A stretch of DNA of 64,000 nt from Gracilaria domingensis (Eukaryota; Rhodophyta; Florideophyceae; Gracilariales; Gracilariaceae): positions 1-64,000 of the forward strand of contig VCMS01000178.1 in assembly GCA_022539475.1 (NCBI GenBank). The letters are read 5' to 3'. The notes below the pieces were generated by a model, which did no database searches, had not been told where the DNA came from, and saw nothing but the letters and a program-made list of their open reading frames with translations. Of the stretch, positions 27,370-37,114 are shown piece after piece; position 1 is the stretch's first letter; every line of letters starts with the position of its first letter. Made by a program: the position numbers and the translations under genes.

Positions 27370-28812
27370 ATGCAGTCGCCGTCTTCCGCGTCCCCCTCCT
27401 CCACGTCGCCCTCCTCGCCGTCGCCCGATGCCGTCCCGCCGCCGCAGCACCAGCAGCACCAGCAGCACCGACGACGGCCGCCCCAGCCCAACCACCGGCA
27501 CCCGCTCTTCCGCCAACCACAGCACCAGCACCCGCAGCACCACCCGCAGCCACGGCAACAGCAGCAATCACAATGGCAGGTCCCCTCCGCCTACACCTCC
27601 TTCGAGCAAATCCAGACTCTCATCCGCCAAATCTCCCGCGACCCCACCCTCTCGGATGCCGAGAAGAACCGCCGTCGCCAGACCATCTTCACCCACCGCT
27701 TCAGGCAGCAACTCTCACAGCAAGCGCAGAGCTATTCGCATCAACTAGAAGCCAACAGCCATCAAACTTCCTACTCCAACGTCATCGATCCCGTCACCAA
27801 GCAACGAAAGCCTGGCTGCGAGCATTACCCGCGCAATTGCAAGCTGCGCGCTGAGTGCTGTGGTCTGTGGGTTGTGTGTCGCCTCTGCCATGATCAGAAC
27901 ATGGACCATGAAATGGTGCGCTTCGACACCAAACAAGTTCGTTGCATGCTGTGCGATTGCGTGCAACCAGTGTCAAACAAGTGCGTGCAATGTCATGTAC
28001 AGTTTGCGCGATACTTTTGTGAAAAATGCAGGTTCTACGATGACACACCCGGCAAGGATATATACCACTGTGACAAATGCAAGATCTGTCGCGTGGGGAA
28101 AGGAATTGGACATGATAACTTTCACTGCGACCGCTGCGATGCTTGTATATCCATTGAACAGTCAAGAACTCATCACTGTCTAAAAAAGTCGTTAGACGCC
28201 AACTGTCCTATATGCGGCTCGTATTTGTTCACTTCTACGCGTCCTGTGGTTTTTATGCGATGTGGTCATACTATGCATGCACACTGCTTTGATGAATACA
28301 CGGTTGAAAACTTTCGGTGCCCGCTGTGTCAAAAGGCTTTGACCAACATGTCATCATACTATGACCGAATTGACGAAATGCTTAAACACGAAGTAATGCC
28401 CCCAGAACACCGCAACAAGTTTTCGGAGATTCTATGTCATGACTGTGGCAAACGGTCTACTACTACATTTCATTTTGAACACCATAAGTGTCAGGGCCAG
28501 AAGTGTGGCAGTTATAACACACGCGTACTGCGTACGTTTCGACCGCACGGTGGCAGCCGAGACGCGGAAGCATCTGCGTCTTCATGGCAGCGCGATGCAG
28601 TGAGTGCGACCGAGAGGGAAGGCCCCTGCGCCGGTGGCGCCAGTGGTGCAACGGCTAGCGCGAGTGGTGGTACTGGCTCCGCGACAGCAACTCGCATGGA
28701 CTGTGAGTCTCGTGGGTGTGAAAGTGAGGAAATGTGCAATGAAGATGGGCGGAATAGTAGCGGCGAGAGTCTGCGCATGGACGACGTTCGCATGGACGAC
28801 GTTCAAGGGTAG
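27370..28812 (+). CDS. RCHY1/PIRH2-like RING E3 ubiquitin ligase (CHY, CTCHY and RING zinc fingers)
   Basis: 480 residues from MQSPSSASPSS; the frame opens a few codons earlier without an ATG. The N-terminus is low-complexity Pro/His/Gln. The CHY finger begins at PGCEHYPRNCKLRAECCG, with CRLCHDQNMDHEM and CMLCDCVQPVSNKCVQC. A CTCHY finger follows (YFCEKCRFYDDTPGKDIYHC ... HCDRCDACISI), then the RING CPICGSYLFTSTRPVVFMRCGHTMHAHCFDEY...CPLC, and a last CHDCGKRSTTTFHFEHHKC ribbon. All metal ligands appear intact. Animal RCHY1 ubiquitinates p53; plant homologues (MIEL1 type) act on transcription factors. The tail has a duplicated RMDDV. The substrate here is unknown. Confidence 0.92.
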   Translation: MQSPSSASPSSTSPSSPSPDAVPPPQHQQHQQHRRRPPQPNHRHPLFRQPQHQHPQHHPQPRQQQQSQWQVPSAYTSFEQIQTLIRQISRDPTLSDAEKNRRRQTIFTHRFRQQLSQQAQSYSHQLEANSHQTSYSNVIDPVTKQRKPGCEHYPRNCKLRAECCGLWVVCRLCHDQNMDHEMVRFDTKQVRCMLCDCVQPVSNKCVQCHVQFARYFCEKCRFYDDTPGKDIYHCDKCKICRVGKGIGHDNFHCDRCDACISIEQSRTHHCLKKSLDANCPICGSYLFTSTRPVVFMRCGHTMHAHCFDEYTVENFRCPLCQKALTNMSSYYDRIDEMLKHEVMPPEHRNKFSEILCHDCGKRSTTTFHFEHHKCQGQKCGSYNTRVLRTFRPHGGSRDAEASASSWQRDAVSATEREGPCAGGASGATASASGGTGSATATRMDCESRGCESEEMCNEDGRNSSGESLRMDDVRMDDVQG

Positions 28813-30588
28813 ATCGATTAGTGCTTGTCTTAGATAGATTCGAAGATAGTTGTCCTGCTGTTTTGACGCTGAGCTTTTTGGAGGCAGGATGCTCACTTGA
28901 CGCTTGGTGGTGCGCATGATGAGGCTAACGCACATGGTTTTGAGTCGTACTGGGTGAGGAATACAGTGTGGTGTATACCAGTACACTTGCAATAACCCTC
29001 TCAAGGCTAATACATGGGTAGAGGTGATTCCTCTTAGAGGTACACAACTGTTACATTTTGCCGTTTGTTGTACGGGTGCAGGCGTAGGGGTAGTGTGGAG
29101 CGTGTAGATTGTATATTCTCGTTCGAACGAGAAAGCATGGGTTAGCCAATACGCGAGCAGATGGGATTGAGAGGGTTGTAAAAGGAAGAAGCCGTTCGAC
29201 TGGGTAGAACGCAGCCGCGAAAGGGGCGAGCTGATCTAGCACGGGGTAGGGCAGGTTGTGCACGGTCGCACGTGGTCTAGTCGCAAGTCGCAGAAGGCTA
29301 ATCAAAATCTTATTTGTACTTGTAGCAACATCATTTGGCAGTGCAAGCTGTGTGCCGACGACGGCTCTGGCCGCCAGAGTCTGGCGGGGCATTTTGGTGG
29401 AATGGAGCGAACCAATGATCAGTCTAAGCGACAATCGTAGTTAGAAGAGTCCCAGTGTAGTCTTTCAATTTGAGAGACTTGAGAGTCTCAAATACACCTG
29501 AGCGCGAGAGGCACAACGTACGCAGTACAACAGTGGGTCACGTGATTATCGTGTTGTACGCCTACGGATGTTGGTCGCAGGTCAATTATTGACCTGATTC
29601 CCCAGCACCGACCAACATCCGACCGTACCGCCGTATTGTTTCACAGTGAAACTTCCCACTGTATCCTTCCCCGTCATGACGCGAACTTCGCGTGCAAACA
29701 ATCACTCTTTCTTTTTTATTCCATCAACACACACAAAAAAAGAGAAGAAAAAAACGCCAAACTGTCGCCCCGAACGTGAAGCGAGAAAAGCTTGGTACCA
29801 AGCTATGGCTCTGATGTCTAATGTCTGGCATGAGGAGAGCCTGTGGTACGTAGAATTCTTTTATCGAAGTAGGCTGATCAATAGCACCTGCTGCTTGGCC
29901 TCGTTGGCCTAGCTCGGTCTGAGCGAACAACAAGAGTTGCACGAATGACAAATTTATTTTGTATGATTTACAACCAGTTTCGATATTGTCCCGCGTGCCG
30001 GTTCTGCCAATGCTTTGCAGTTCGTCAGTGCTATCTACTCACTCTGGAGAACAAATGGTTTCAGTGGACTAGAGGAGCGATAATTAAAGCTATTCGAATC
30101 GTAGAAACCGTTGAAGCTGCTTTCACGATACAAACTCAATTGCCGCAACTCTTTGGTCCAAAATGCGGATAAACTTCACCACGGTGGTGATGAAACATCA
30201 GGAGAACCCTTGAACAAAATCGATAACCGACAAGACCGCGATGAAACTTTGTGAGAAGACAAAACCTGTATCATACAGTAACTTACAATATGGTTGTTGC
30301 GCATGGACCTATAGCTGTAACTAGAAAATGCTTGTGGCCCTGCGCGACAATCGTAGTGGAACGAATTCGCATCACTAACGATCAAGAAAGACATCTCATT
30401 AGGTAAATTCAGAATAAATTCCGAACTTACAAGGCCAGATATTGGGCCTCACGGGCCTGACGTTCACGCCTTGTTAAGAATGGGCCTGAGGTACAGGGGT
30501 ACCTGTTTTCAATACCATTCACTTGTACAACTGATCGTACAAAAAATAGAAAAGAAAGAAATGCACTTTGAAAAAGCAATTGTCAACC
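28813..30588. other. Hairpin-rich intergenic region
   Basis: 1.8 kb without a supported gene, rich in inverted repeats: a perfect 18-bp palindrome TTCTCGTTCGAACGAGAA (29116-29133), ATTTGAGA/TCTCAAAT (29468-29493), and GTACAAC/GTTGTAC (29525-29559). CGGATGTTGGTCG (29565) pairs with its complement at 29609 and encloses CAGGTCAAT-T-ATTGACCTG (29578-29596). GTTTCAC-A-GTGAAAC (29638-29652) and TCACCAC-G-GTGGTGA (30176-30190) follow. Short frames there have no recognisable content. Confidence 0.6.
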
Positions 30589-30674
30589 AGCCACATGCGA
30601 GGCTTGAACTCGCGACCTCAGGATTGCTGCTAGTGATTATGAGACCTGCGCTCTGCCGACTGAGCTAATGTGAC
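30589..30674 (-). tRNA. trnM-CAU: tRNA-Met (CAT) with a 13-nt intron
   Basis: Cloverleaf on the minus strand: acceptor GTCACAT pairs with ATGTGGC (one T-G pair), D stem GCTC/GAGC, anticodon stem CAGGT/TCCTG, and T arm GCGAG-TTCAAGC-CTCGC. The anticodon loop CTCATAA is interrupted after position 37 by ATCACTAGCAGCA, the canonical place for eukaryotic nuclear tRNA introns. The T31-T39 mismatch also occurs in known elongator tRNA-Met. A-box (TTAGCTCAGTCGG) and B-box (GAGTTCAAGCC) are visible. CCA is not encoded. The discriminator reads T, which is unusual for Met. Confidence 0.85.
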
Positions 30675-30792
30675 TTGACTCGGTTGACCATTTGCAGCAC
30701 TGTATACATCTTTATTGCGATAAACTTTGTCATGAAGGCCCCGCCGGTAGCCTTACCAGTGGAAAGTTACCACCACCGCTCGAGGCGGAGGC

Positions 30793-30999
30793 TCACTGAA
30801 TGAATGTGTACTGATTCTCCTCGTAGAGGCGGTCAAGTTCGCCCTTGATCAACTGCTGAGCGCTTTCTTTTACCAGCACGTGAGTCTCGTCTAGATCGCT
30901 GATGATAAACTTTTGCATCTGTCTCTCGTCCAAGTGCAGAAGGAACTGCTTCACAGGGATGTCACATGAAATCAACAATCCCGCCGTCGCATTCACCAT
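30793..30999 (-). CDS. TFB5: TFIIH subunit TFB5 / GTF2H5
   Basis: 68 residues, the usual size of this family. MVNATAGLLISCDIPVKQFLLHLDE and FIISDLDETHVLV match the strongly conserved N-terminal strand and helix of TFB5/TTDA. The protein stabilises the TFIIH core by binding the p52/Tfb2 subunit and stimulates nucleotide excision repair and transcription initiation in the nucleus. The frame is intact with an ATG. It is divergent from the MED1-like gene, sharing a 291-bp spacer, and lies about 120 bp from the tRNA gene. Confidence 0.92.
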   Translation of the reverse strand: MVNATAGLLISCDIPVKQFLLHLDERQMQKFIISDLDETHVLVKESAQQLIKGELDRLYEENQYTFIQ

Positions 31000-31290
31000 A
31001 GTTTACGCTTTCCAGATTCTCTTGCGATACAGTGTACGTAGATGATAAGCTTGTCTGCTCTCGACGCGTCTAGATGTCGGTGCGATTGATGTAGACAGCG
31101 TCGTTCGGCGCCACAATAACGAAGCGCAGCGTCGTTGAATACCAGCGCTCTCGTCGGAAATCGAATTTTGAATTGTGCGCCCCTTCGATTCTCAACTTTG
31201 CATGCGTTCATCATTATTCTAACGAAAGTTCGCACCGCACCTTGCAATCCCTCTCGCCATCATCATCATCACTCATTCATCCTCACCATT
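31000..31290. promoter_or_regulatory. Divergent promoter region, TFB5 / MED1-like
   Basis: Spacer of 291 bp. It ends in a run of CATCATCATCATCACTCATTC just before the MED1-like ATG, and AGCGTCGTT is repeated at about 31088 and 31127. No clear TATA box. Confidence 0.4.
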
Positions 31291-33138
31291 ATGACAGCAG
31301 CTCTAGCCCGTCAAGCAGACCAAGCCGAACGAATCCATGCCACACAACCACCTGAAACCGCTCGCGAAGCTTTGTACCGCATAACCGCCCTTCTGCGCGC
31401 CCTTGCAGCCCCGCACGCTTTCAACCTGTCCCAGCCCAGTTCCTCCACTCAATCTGCTGCAGCTAAAGCCGCCCTTACGTCAACACAGGGCTCAGCCGAC
31501 GTTCGCGTTCCTTCGCCCGCTGTTACAAGATCTTCTGATGGAACGCAAACTGATAGTCGTGCCGATCTACATCCGCTATCAACAGTATGCCTTCCGTACG
31601 TTCGACGAGCGATTTATTCCTCCCTAGAGGTCCTAAAGCATGCCACTGAGGCTCGTGAAACATGGGGAAGAGATACAACACTTCACCTTCGACGCATTCG
31701 ATATGATTCCTTGCTCCGTGAAAACGCTACGCTCGATGCGCGTCTTTCGTATTCCATTTGTCGCAACCTTGCTCAAACCAGTGATCCTTTCGCACCGCCA
31801 TACTTCTGTATTCTCAATCGTCTCAGACATCTTGCTGAGCATCTCAAGGCAATTACTACCCTTGACGTGACGGAAGATTCCAGTCATCTCACTGTTTGCA
31901 GCGCCTCCTTTCTTGCTGACTTTCATTTCAAGCATACTTCCAGTTCGCCACCTGAAGTTACGGCAAAGTTGCGTGTTCTACTATCAAACGATCAAGAAGG
32001 AGTTGATGATAACGCTGACTCACATCTTTCGCGATTGGTCACCGCTTCTCGCTTCGACATTTTGCAACGTGTGTTTGCGAACCTCATGAGAATAGAAAAG
32101 CTTAGTGCTCTCGCAGAGCTCCCTCTGGTGGATGCTCTTCGATGTTTCGAAGAAGACTTGCTTCGTGCGGCATCTATTGAGAGAACGACTGATCCCTTCT
32201 TGTATCATGGTCATATAGTACGCACTGCACTTGGTTTACGCATGCAGTTTTCTACATCGCATGCTGCCTTTCTTGGAATGGAACATGTCCTGTCCAAGAG
32301 CGAAATATCTGTAGCTCGTGCTCAAGTCATTCGCACAGACCCAAATGCACAATGCACTTTTGTTCAAGGGAAGAAGGCGCCAGTATCTGCTCAATATGTT
32401 CTTACTCTTACGTCTCCGATTCCAGCGTTTTTGTCTGTGCTACATACGCTTCATAGAATTTCTGCTGATCTGGTGCATCTTCATGCTAAGCGTTCAAGTC
32501 TGATGCGTGCGTCTGGTACATCAAGCGAGCTGTACGGGAAAGGAGACAGGGATGATGCCGGTAAGCCGACGTGGCCGTCTTTATCCGACCTTGTTATTCC
32601 CCGCTCTGTTAAGAAGCAAAAGGTTATTGCAGCTAAAACCAGTTCATCTCGGGATGAGTCTGACGGTCTGCTTTCACCAGCTTTACCTGATGCGAGCTTT
32701 CTCCAGTTCCAGCAGAATGGGATGAATCCAGCCCCTGCTATGAGGATTAGTCGTATTCCGCTAAGAACTATGAACGATATTTTTCCAGTGCTTCAGCTTT
32801 TGCGTCAGCAACTTGTTTTCAACGAGTTGTTTTGCAGTTGTGTTGGCGATGATGGTTTTGCGACGCAATCCAGAAAAGATGGTAATGTGCGCAATGTTGA
32901 GATGGTATTGGAAGGCTCTCCAGGCTTTATGCAATTCAGCGTCTACATTGAGGCCATGAATGACGTGCTGAGCATGGTTGTGCACATTGCTCGCGGGGGA
33001 GCGATCTCTGTTAAATTGAAGACAGCAAGCATGGGCCAGGTGATGTGCTCAGACGCAAAAGCTACACAGATTTTGCGAACCTGCAGAAGTATACCTATTA
33101 CTCTGCACACCCTTATTTCCATGTCCAAACGAGAGTAA
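31291..33138 (+). CDS. Mediator subunit MED1-like protein
   Basis: 615 residues from MTAALARQADQAERIH; the 52 codons above it include a His run from a CAT repeat and are probably 5' leader. The section ADFHFKHTSSSPPEVTAKLR, followed by LSRLVTASRFDILQRVFANL and EKLSALAELPLVDALRCFEEDLLRA, has the order of features in the MED1 N-terminal domain (a beta strand, helices around the L-x-R-D/F-F region, then the E-DL helix). The C-terminus has a beta-rich part (MEFVLEGSPGFMQFSVYIEA-type). MED1 joins the Mediator middle module to activators. Assignment is by pattern only. Confidence 0.5.
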   Translation: MTAALARQADQAERIHATQPPETAREALYRITALLRALAAPHAFNLSQPSSSTQSAAAKAALTSTQGSADVRVPSPAVTRSSDGTQTDSRADLHPLSTVCLPYVRRAIYSSLEVLKHATEARETWGRDTTLHLRRIRYDSLLRENATLDARLSYSICRNLAQTSDPFAPPYFCILNRLRHLAEHLKAITTLDVTEDSSHLTVCSASFLADFHFKHTSSSPPEVTAKLRVLLSNDQEGVDDNADSHLSRLVTASRFDILQRVFANLMRIEKLSALAELPLVDALRCFEEDLLRAASIERTTDPFLYHGHIVRTALGLRMQFSTSHAAFLGMEHVLSKSEISVARAQVIRTDPNAQCTFVQGKKAPVSAQYVLTLTSPIPAFLSVLHTLHRISADLVHLHAKRSSLMRASGTSSELYGKGDRDDAGKPTWPSLSDLVIPRSVKKQKVIAAKTSSSRDESDGLLSPALPDASFLQFQQNGMNPAPAMRISRIPLRTMNDIFPVLQLLRQQLVFNELFCSCVGDDGFATQSRKDGNVRNVEMVLEGSPGFMQFSVYIEAMNDVLSMVVHIARGGAISVKLKTASMGQVMCSDAKATQILRTCRSIPITLHTLISMSKRE

Positions 33139-33333
33139 TCCTTGGACTAAACTTTGGACTTGAAGTATCTGCAAGTTGTTCCTCGGAACGAACGTTGGCA
33201 CTGCGCGGCATCGCTGCCCTCCTTAGGTTGATATACACACGGCAAACGCACGTTTCCAGGGAGAGTCAATGTTTGCCCTTGAACAAAGTTTAAGTAGTAC
33301 TCGAACTCCCGTAGTATCTATTTATTTCCAGCT
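33139..33333. other. Convergent spacer, MED1-like / TMF golgin
   Basis: 195 bp between two gene 3' ends. No hairpin or gene seen. Confidence 0.5.
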
Positions 33334-35379
33334 TCATCTTGCTGCTTCCTCTAGCTTCAATAACAACTCTGTAATCTGCTCCTTGTACATTTGCTTCACA
33401 TCAGCAAGGTCAGCGTCTAACTCCGTAATTCGTTCCTCTCGTTCACCCAGCAGCTCTAGAAGTGCTGTGTGCCGCTTTTGCAACTCTGCAAGTTCTGCTC
33501 TCAAAGCTGGTGTGTCACCGCGATCCTTCTTTAGAGTCTCCACTTCCCCTGTGAGTTTGACTACGTCTTCTGCGAGAGTCTCGGTAGCAGTCTCTTTCCG
33601 TTTTAGGCGTGATTGTAATGCAGCAACTTCACCGTCTCTCTTTCGCAAAGAAAGTTTTAGTTGGTCCATTGCGTACAAAACCCCTGAAGAGTGTGGCTCT
33701 GAAAGAAAATCTGCGGACTCTGAGTTATCGAAACTGAAGTTTGGTGACGAAATGTTTTCTGCGCTATTTGATACTTGTATTGACCGTGATCCGTTCAGGC
33801 TTCCGGTGCTTTGCCTCTTACTAGATGTTTGTGTGTCTGAAGCTCGTTTTGGAGTGCTGTACAGCTGAGATTCCAAACTGCTGAGTTGATCTCTCAAGCT
33901 CTCTTCACGTTTGCCGACAGATTCCAAAGCCGTAATATGCGCAACACGATCACGTGATAGCTCGTGTTCTGCAGCTTCTTTAGCCTTGATAATTTTTCGC
34001 AGTTGCTTCTTATTCTCCTCCATTTCGTGCTTGTGTTCGAGCTCAAGTTTGTCGAAACTTTGACGAACGGTATCCAACTCGGAAACTGCTCGTGTTTGTT
34101 CCGCCCGCGCTGCTTTTATTTGACTCTCCAATGTCATGACACGGCCTTGAAGATCTCGAATCTGATCGCTTGCGACACGCTCACGATTCTGGGATGCGTC
34201 AAGAGCAGCTTCTGCTGCTCGAAGTTGCTCAGATTGTGAGCGTTCGACTGCTGACTTAGTCCGGTTTCGCTCCAGCGCCGCCGCTTGTAAAGCCTCAACT
34301 TGTCTCACCAGAGGTCTCGTTGCGTTCGGAATTGCAGCCACTAGTTCTTCATTCCTCGCCTTCAGTTCCTCTGCTAGCCTTCGGCTTTCACCAACTTCAT
34401 AGCGAAGTTCATCTTCTCTCTGTCCAGAATCTTGGATGACCTTTGTGAGGTGTGCTTGAAGTTCAATCATGGCTTTGTTCATGGCATCCTCGGTCATCTT
34501 CGACTTTGCAGCTATGGTTCCAATGTATGTTTCATGCTCCGCTTTTAGTTTGCTCGCTTGTTCTTCTAATGAACTTGCCTGATTCCTTCTCAGAGTTTCG
34601 AGTTCGGTTCTCACAGCATCCAACGCGGCCGAATTAGAGCTGCTCGTACGAGCGTCATTTTCCGCACGAGCTAGACGTTCCTCTTGGGCAGAAAGCGCAT
34701 CCCGAGATGCTTTTTCCGACTCTTCGAGCTGGCTCTGCCTCTGGAGAGCATTCTTGAGTTTAGCTTCATTCGTTGCGACAATTGCTCGCAGCTCTTCAAT
34801 GTGAGCATCCCTGTCCTTCAAGTCCCTCTTCAACGCCCTCGCAGCCGCCTCCTTTTCCGCAACTCGTATGGATAGTTTCTCACCCTCCTGAAGAATAGCT
34901 TGTATCTGACGTTCCTTGGCCTGCAGGTCAGCAGTTCGGGAAACCTGTTGATCAGAAGAGCGTCGCATATTGTCGCGTTCTCTTGTCACAATGTACAGCT
35001 TCCTTTCAGCGGCAGCGGCTCTTTGAAGGGCTTCAGAGAGCTTGTTTCGTGTGACCTGCAACGACTCAGATTCCTTTTCCGAGCGCCCGTCGGTGGAGTC
35101 ATTGAGAAGTTGTCCTTTCTTGTTATCGTCTACGTCTTGTACTGGTAGCGTTTTGTTGTCATCTGGCCGTGTTTGGTCCTGTTCCCCTTTTGAAACTACC
35201 TTTTCAGGCGAAGATTGTATCCGAGACGGTAGAACATCGGCAACGTCTTCCCATGCATCATCTTCCCCAGCCCATGACGTCCAACCAGCGTTCCCTCGTT
35301 CATTTGCTTTTGAACTGGCATCTGCATCCAAGCTCTTCATCGTATTAGATGCTCCCTTTAAGAAATTAGAAAGATCCAT
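33334..35379 (-). CDS. TMF1-like golgin (Rab6-binding coiled coil)
   Basis: 681 residues from MDLSNFLKGASNTMKSLDAD; the longer open frame has no family-like N-terminus. The start has tryptophan-containing acidic segments (GWTSWAGEDDAWEDV) like the N-terminus of TMF/ARA160 and plant golgin candidate 5. Continuous coiled coil spans about residues 110-520, then a Ser-rich linker. The last 110 residues (DQLKLSLRKRDGEVAALQSR ... LLELLGEREERITELDADLADVKQMYKEQI) match the TMF TATA-binding/Rab6-binding C-terminal domain. TMF tethers vesicles at the Golgi. All in one frame, and divergent from the TFIIIC-6-like gene. Confidence 0.82.
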   Translation of the reverse strand: MDLSNFLKGASNTMKSLDADASSKANERGNAGWTSWAGEDDAWEDVADVLPSRIQSSPEKVVSKGEQDQTRPDDNKTLPVQDVDDNKKGQLLNDSTDGRSEKESESLQVTRNKLSEALQRAAAAERKLYIVTRERDNMRRSSDQQVSRTADLQAKERQIQAILQEGEKLSIRVAEKEAAARALKRDLKDRDAHIEELRAIVATNEAKLKNALQRQSQLEESEKASRDALSAQEERLARAENDARTSSSNSAALDAVRTELETLRRNQASSLEEQASKLKAEHETYIGTIAAKSKMTEDAMNKAMIELQAHLTKVIQDSGQREDELRYEVGESRRLAEELKARNEELVAAIPNATRPLVRQVEALQAAALERNRTKSAVERSQSEQLRAAEAALDASQNRERVASDQIRDLQGRVMTLESQIKAARAEQTRAVSELDTVRQSFDKLELEHKHEMEENKKQLRKIIKAKEAAEHELSRDRVAHITALESVGKREESLRDQLSSLESQLYSTPKRASDTQTSSKRQSTGSLNGSRSIQVSNSAENISSPNFSFDNSESADFLSEPHSSGVLYAMDQLKLSLRKRDGEVAALQSRLKRKETATETLAEDVVKLTGEVETLKKDRGDTPALRAELAELQKRHTALLELLGEREERITELDADLADVKQMYKEQITELLLKLEEAAR

Positions 35380-35810
35380 CTTAACGAGCCAACGGGCCCT
35401 AGCATGACAAGACCAGGCCTGAGCTTCGTTCGGGAGCTGGAAGAAACACAAATGTATCAACACTAATGCCGAAACGGCAACAGAAGGACGGTCAGCACGT
35501 TCGCATCCGCATGATGATGCAGGTATGCCAGTGGCCCCTGGCCATGCACCAATTAAATCTGAGTCTCCATATTGGCTGGTGTCAGGAGAGCAGGATTCGC
35601 CTGCACAGTTCCAAATTTTCACCTCATTGCAATATTTCACGTGGCAGCTGAGCTTGTGTCAACTTCAAAAGTGTGGAGTTTGTATCCTACACAAGCGACG
35701 GGATGCCGCTCTCGCAGACTCGTGTGCATCTTCTGAGAAGTATACAACTTTTCCTATACTGACAGAAACTCTTCAGCTTTATCCTGCGTAACCTCAGCAA
35801 TCAGCGAGTT
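35380..35810. promoter_or_regulatory. Divergent spacer, TMF golgin / TFIIIC-6-like
   Basis: 431 bp between two outward-reading genes. The minus frame stays open through most of it but lacks family-like sequence. No defined motif. Confidence 0.4.
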
Positions 35811-36169
35811 ATGGTGGTCAATCGAAAGAGTGGAACTACCAAGAAGAATGTACGTGTTCTGCTTCAAGTGCCCGAAAATGTAGCAAAGCTTTTGAATGAA
35901 TCAAACGGGCAGGTGCAGCTGAAGGTATGTTGAGAGCGTTTTCTTCTTTACATAATGTGGTGCCGGTCTAATGAGTTCTCGACTAACAACAACGCACGTT
36001 TTAGTTCGAAAGCATGGACCCCCCCATTCTCACTGTGGGTGACAAGCGTCTCAGAGGCCGCTTTGAAGATGTTATTGGTACTGATATGGTTTTCGATCGT
36101 TCGAAAAGTGAGAACGACGGTTACATTGGAGGGTGTACGAAGAGATTGATCTGCACGGAGGAGGAATAA
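35811..36169 (+). CDS. TFIIIC subunit 6 (GTF3C6/tau55-related)-like, two exons
   Basis: Exon 1 35811-35924 (MVVNRKSGTTKKNVRVLLQV...VQLK), intron 35925-36004, exon 2 36005-36169, total 92 residues in phase 0. The intron is a clear GT-AG type: GTATGT donor, a CTAAC branch-like sequence and TTTTAG acceptor. Exon 2 (MDPPILTVGDKRLRGRFEDV then IGTDMVFD) fits the TFIIIC subunit 6 signature, in which a Gly-x-Tyr/Phe-Glu-Asp strand is followed by a GT-x-x-x-F strand. TFIIIC binds the B-box of tRNA genes for RNA polymerase III. Neither exon was long enough to stand out alone. A further 3' exon cannot be excluded. Confidence 0.6.
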
Positions 36170-37114
36170 TGTCAATGTCATATATTCATTCAAGTTGCTC
36201 TCGTTTCCAAGCTTCAATTTCACGGGTCTCAAGTCGACTAAGGTTACAAGTACAGTTGTTGTACAGCATTATCCGGGACTTCCAATGTGTTGAACCTTTC
36301 GATGCTGATAGTAGTTAATACTTCGAAAGTACCAGGAGTGGTAAGGGGAGAAAATCCGGGCGTAGCACTTGACGCCTGGCTGGAACGTCTGTTCTCAGCT
36401 CGTGACGTTTTTGCTAGGCGGCGCACAGTCACGCGTGTTTCGAACTTGCAGCCAAAGAGGAGGACATAAGCGTTTGCGCTGACCTCCTTGTTCAATACTA
36501 CAGTTGAGCCACTAGAGTTGACCGCAACGTTCACGCAGTACAAGCACTTCCCTCTGAGCAACCAAAGGGGATGGGATAGTGCTTTGAGAGCTTTGTCCAA
36601 CAAACATGTGCAAGAGACCTGAAACGCTCTAAAAATGGGAACGAACCACAAGGGTAATAAGTCAATGCGATGATCTATGAAAATTCACAGAGGAGCTGAG
36701 CCGGGTCTACACCGTGGACTCCTCGGTCGATGAAGCCGTCTTCCAGTAGAAACAACCTCGTGTGCGAATGTGACTGAAAGACATTTTCATGTTCATCATT
36801 GTGGCCGGGGGAATAAAACTTGGAAGTTCAGTGAAGTGCCTGCCGCCTTGGAAACGAGGTTTAGTGCTGGGAAACTCTACCGCGGCAGCTGAAGGAAACT
36901 GATAGATGATTCTTGAAAGTGTTTGTTGTTTAGTTTCTATTAAAAAAGTACGTGTTGGTGTAACAGGGGCGTCTTGTTCGTACAGCAAACGTCGCGCGGG
37001 CGGAAAACCTCCTCAAAGAACCAGACATGCTCTATATCACTGTTTCGCTCCGAGCAATCGCGAGCTAGTTAACATGCCAAAGGGTGGCATGTTTGCTTCA
37101 AAATCTTTTGCTTG
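36170..37114. other. Intergenic, with unassigned minus-strand coding-like stretches
   Basis: Open minus-strand stretches at 36244-36651 and 36707-36988 have plausible protein sequence (for example CLYCVNVAVNSSGSTVVLNK) and could be exons of an unrecognised spliced gene. They match no family I know, so no gene is called. Confidence 0.35.
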
